The translations under genes were made by a program, and so were the position numbers. DNA of 13,771 nt, taken from Thermoflexia bacterium (GTDB taxonomy: Bacteria > Chloroflexota > Anaerolineae > B4-G1 > SLSP01). The stretch covers positions 1-13,771 of the forward strand of contig JAUWHU010000458.1 in the NCBI GenBank assembly GCA_030605705.1, written 5' to 3'. Each line of letters starts with the position of its first letter. Position 1 is the first letter of the stretch. The notes beneath the pieces are model-generated. The model had not been told where the DNA came from, did not search any database, and saw nothing but the letters and a program-made list of their open reading frames with translations. Below, piece after piece: positions 13,725 through 13,771 of this stretch.

Positions 13725-13771
13725 TCAGTCGCCGGACGACGTGGCGCCGGACTTCTGGCGCAGCTGGGCCA
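13725..13771 (-). CDS. Possible 3' end of a minus-strand gene cut by the window edge
   Basis: On the minus strand a frame open to the right edge reads AQLRQKSGATSSGD and stops with TGA at 13727-13725, 78 bases before the asnS start. The composition is protein-like, but only about 15 codons are visible, so neither identity nor reality is certain. If real, asnS could be the second gene of an operon. Confidence 0.35.
   Translation of the reverse strand, partial: AQLRQKSGATSSGD

Noticed and set aside
13647..13771. T-box leader upstream of asnS
   Set aside because: Only about 120 bases are visible, and I see no T-box sequence or terminator hairpin there.

Overview
The window is GC-rich, and its genes encode mainly secreted or membrane proteins of the kind found in Chloroflexota (Anaerolineae or Caldilineae type). 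The support is: extracellular peptidases ending in a Y-L-P-L-x-M-R tail, a style I recall from secreted Chloroflexota proteins; Thr/Pro-rich LysM proteins anchored by one C-terminal membrane helix; a polytopic GT-C-like protein with a C-terminal beta-sandwich domain; and a LysW-like mini zinc ribbon. The lineage is an inference from gene style, not from a marker gene.

Layout. Positions 2-2812 (+) hold the 3' part of a subtilisin-like (S8) peptidase gene that begins before the window. A strong intrinsic terminator follows, then 2902-6279 (+), a gingipain-like (C25) cysteine peptidase, and a second strong terminator. The two peptidases are unrelated in their catalytic domains but share an almost identical, gap-free C-terminal cassette of about 390 residues (half of a DUF11-like domain, a PKD domain, two Ig-like domains and the tail F-K-C-Y-L-P-L-x-M-R-D). 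Positions 6332-6717 are non-coding and contain a 129-bp tandem duplication with a CATTTGC ladder. Positions 6718-8640 (+) encode a polytopic GT-C-like membrane protein. A well-formed promoter overlapped by a perfect inverted repeat precedes 8702-8911 (+), a LysW-like zinc ribbon with an aberrant C terminus. A compound palindrome fills the convergent junction at 8902-8979.

On the minus strand, 12033-10576 and 10557-8986 form a two-gene operon of paralogous surface proteins (signal peptide, beta-sandwich, LysM, SdrD/SpaA-like domain, membrane helix), driven by a recognisable promoter at 12088-12115. Upstream of it, 13646-12306 (-) is asparaginyl-tRNA synthetase, the only housekeeping gene. The right edge may hold the last codons of another minus-strand gene.

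How the genes fit together. Most products act at or outside the cell surface: two peptidases that could degrade external protein, two peptidoglycan- or glycan-binding membrane-anchored proteins, and a probable lipid-linked sugar transferase. The most interesting point is the shared C-terminal cassette and tail on two mechanistically different peptidases. It looks like a portable surface-retention or export module, and its DNA shows a sharp recombination-like boundary in the middle of a domain.
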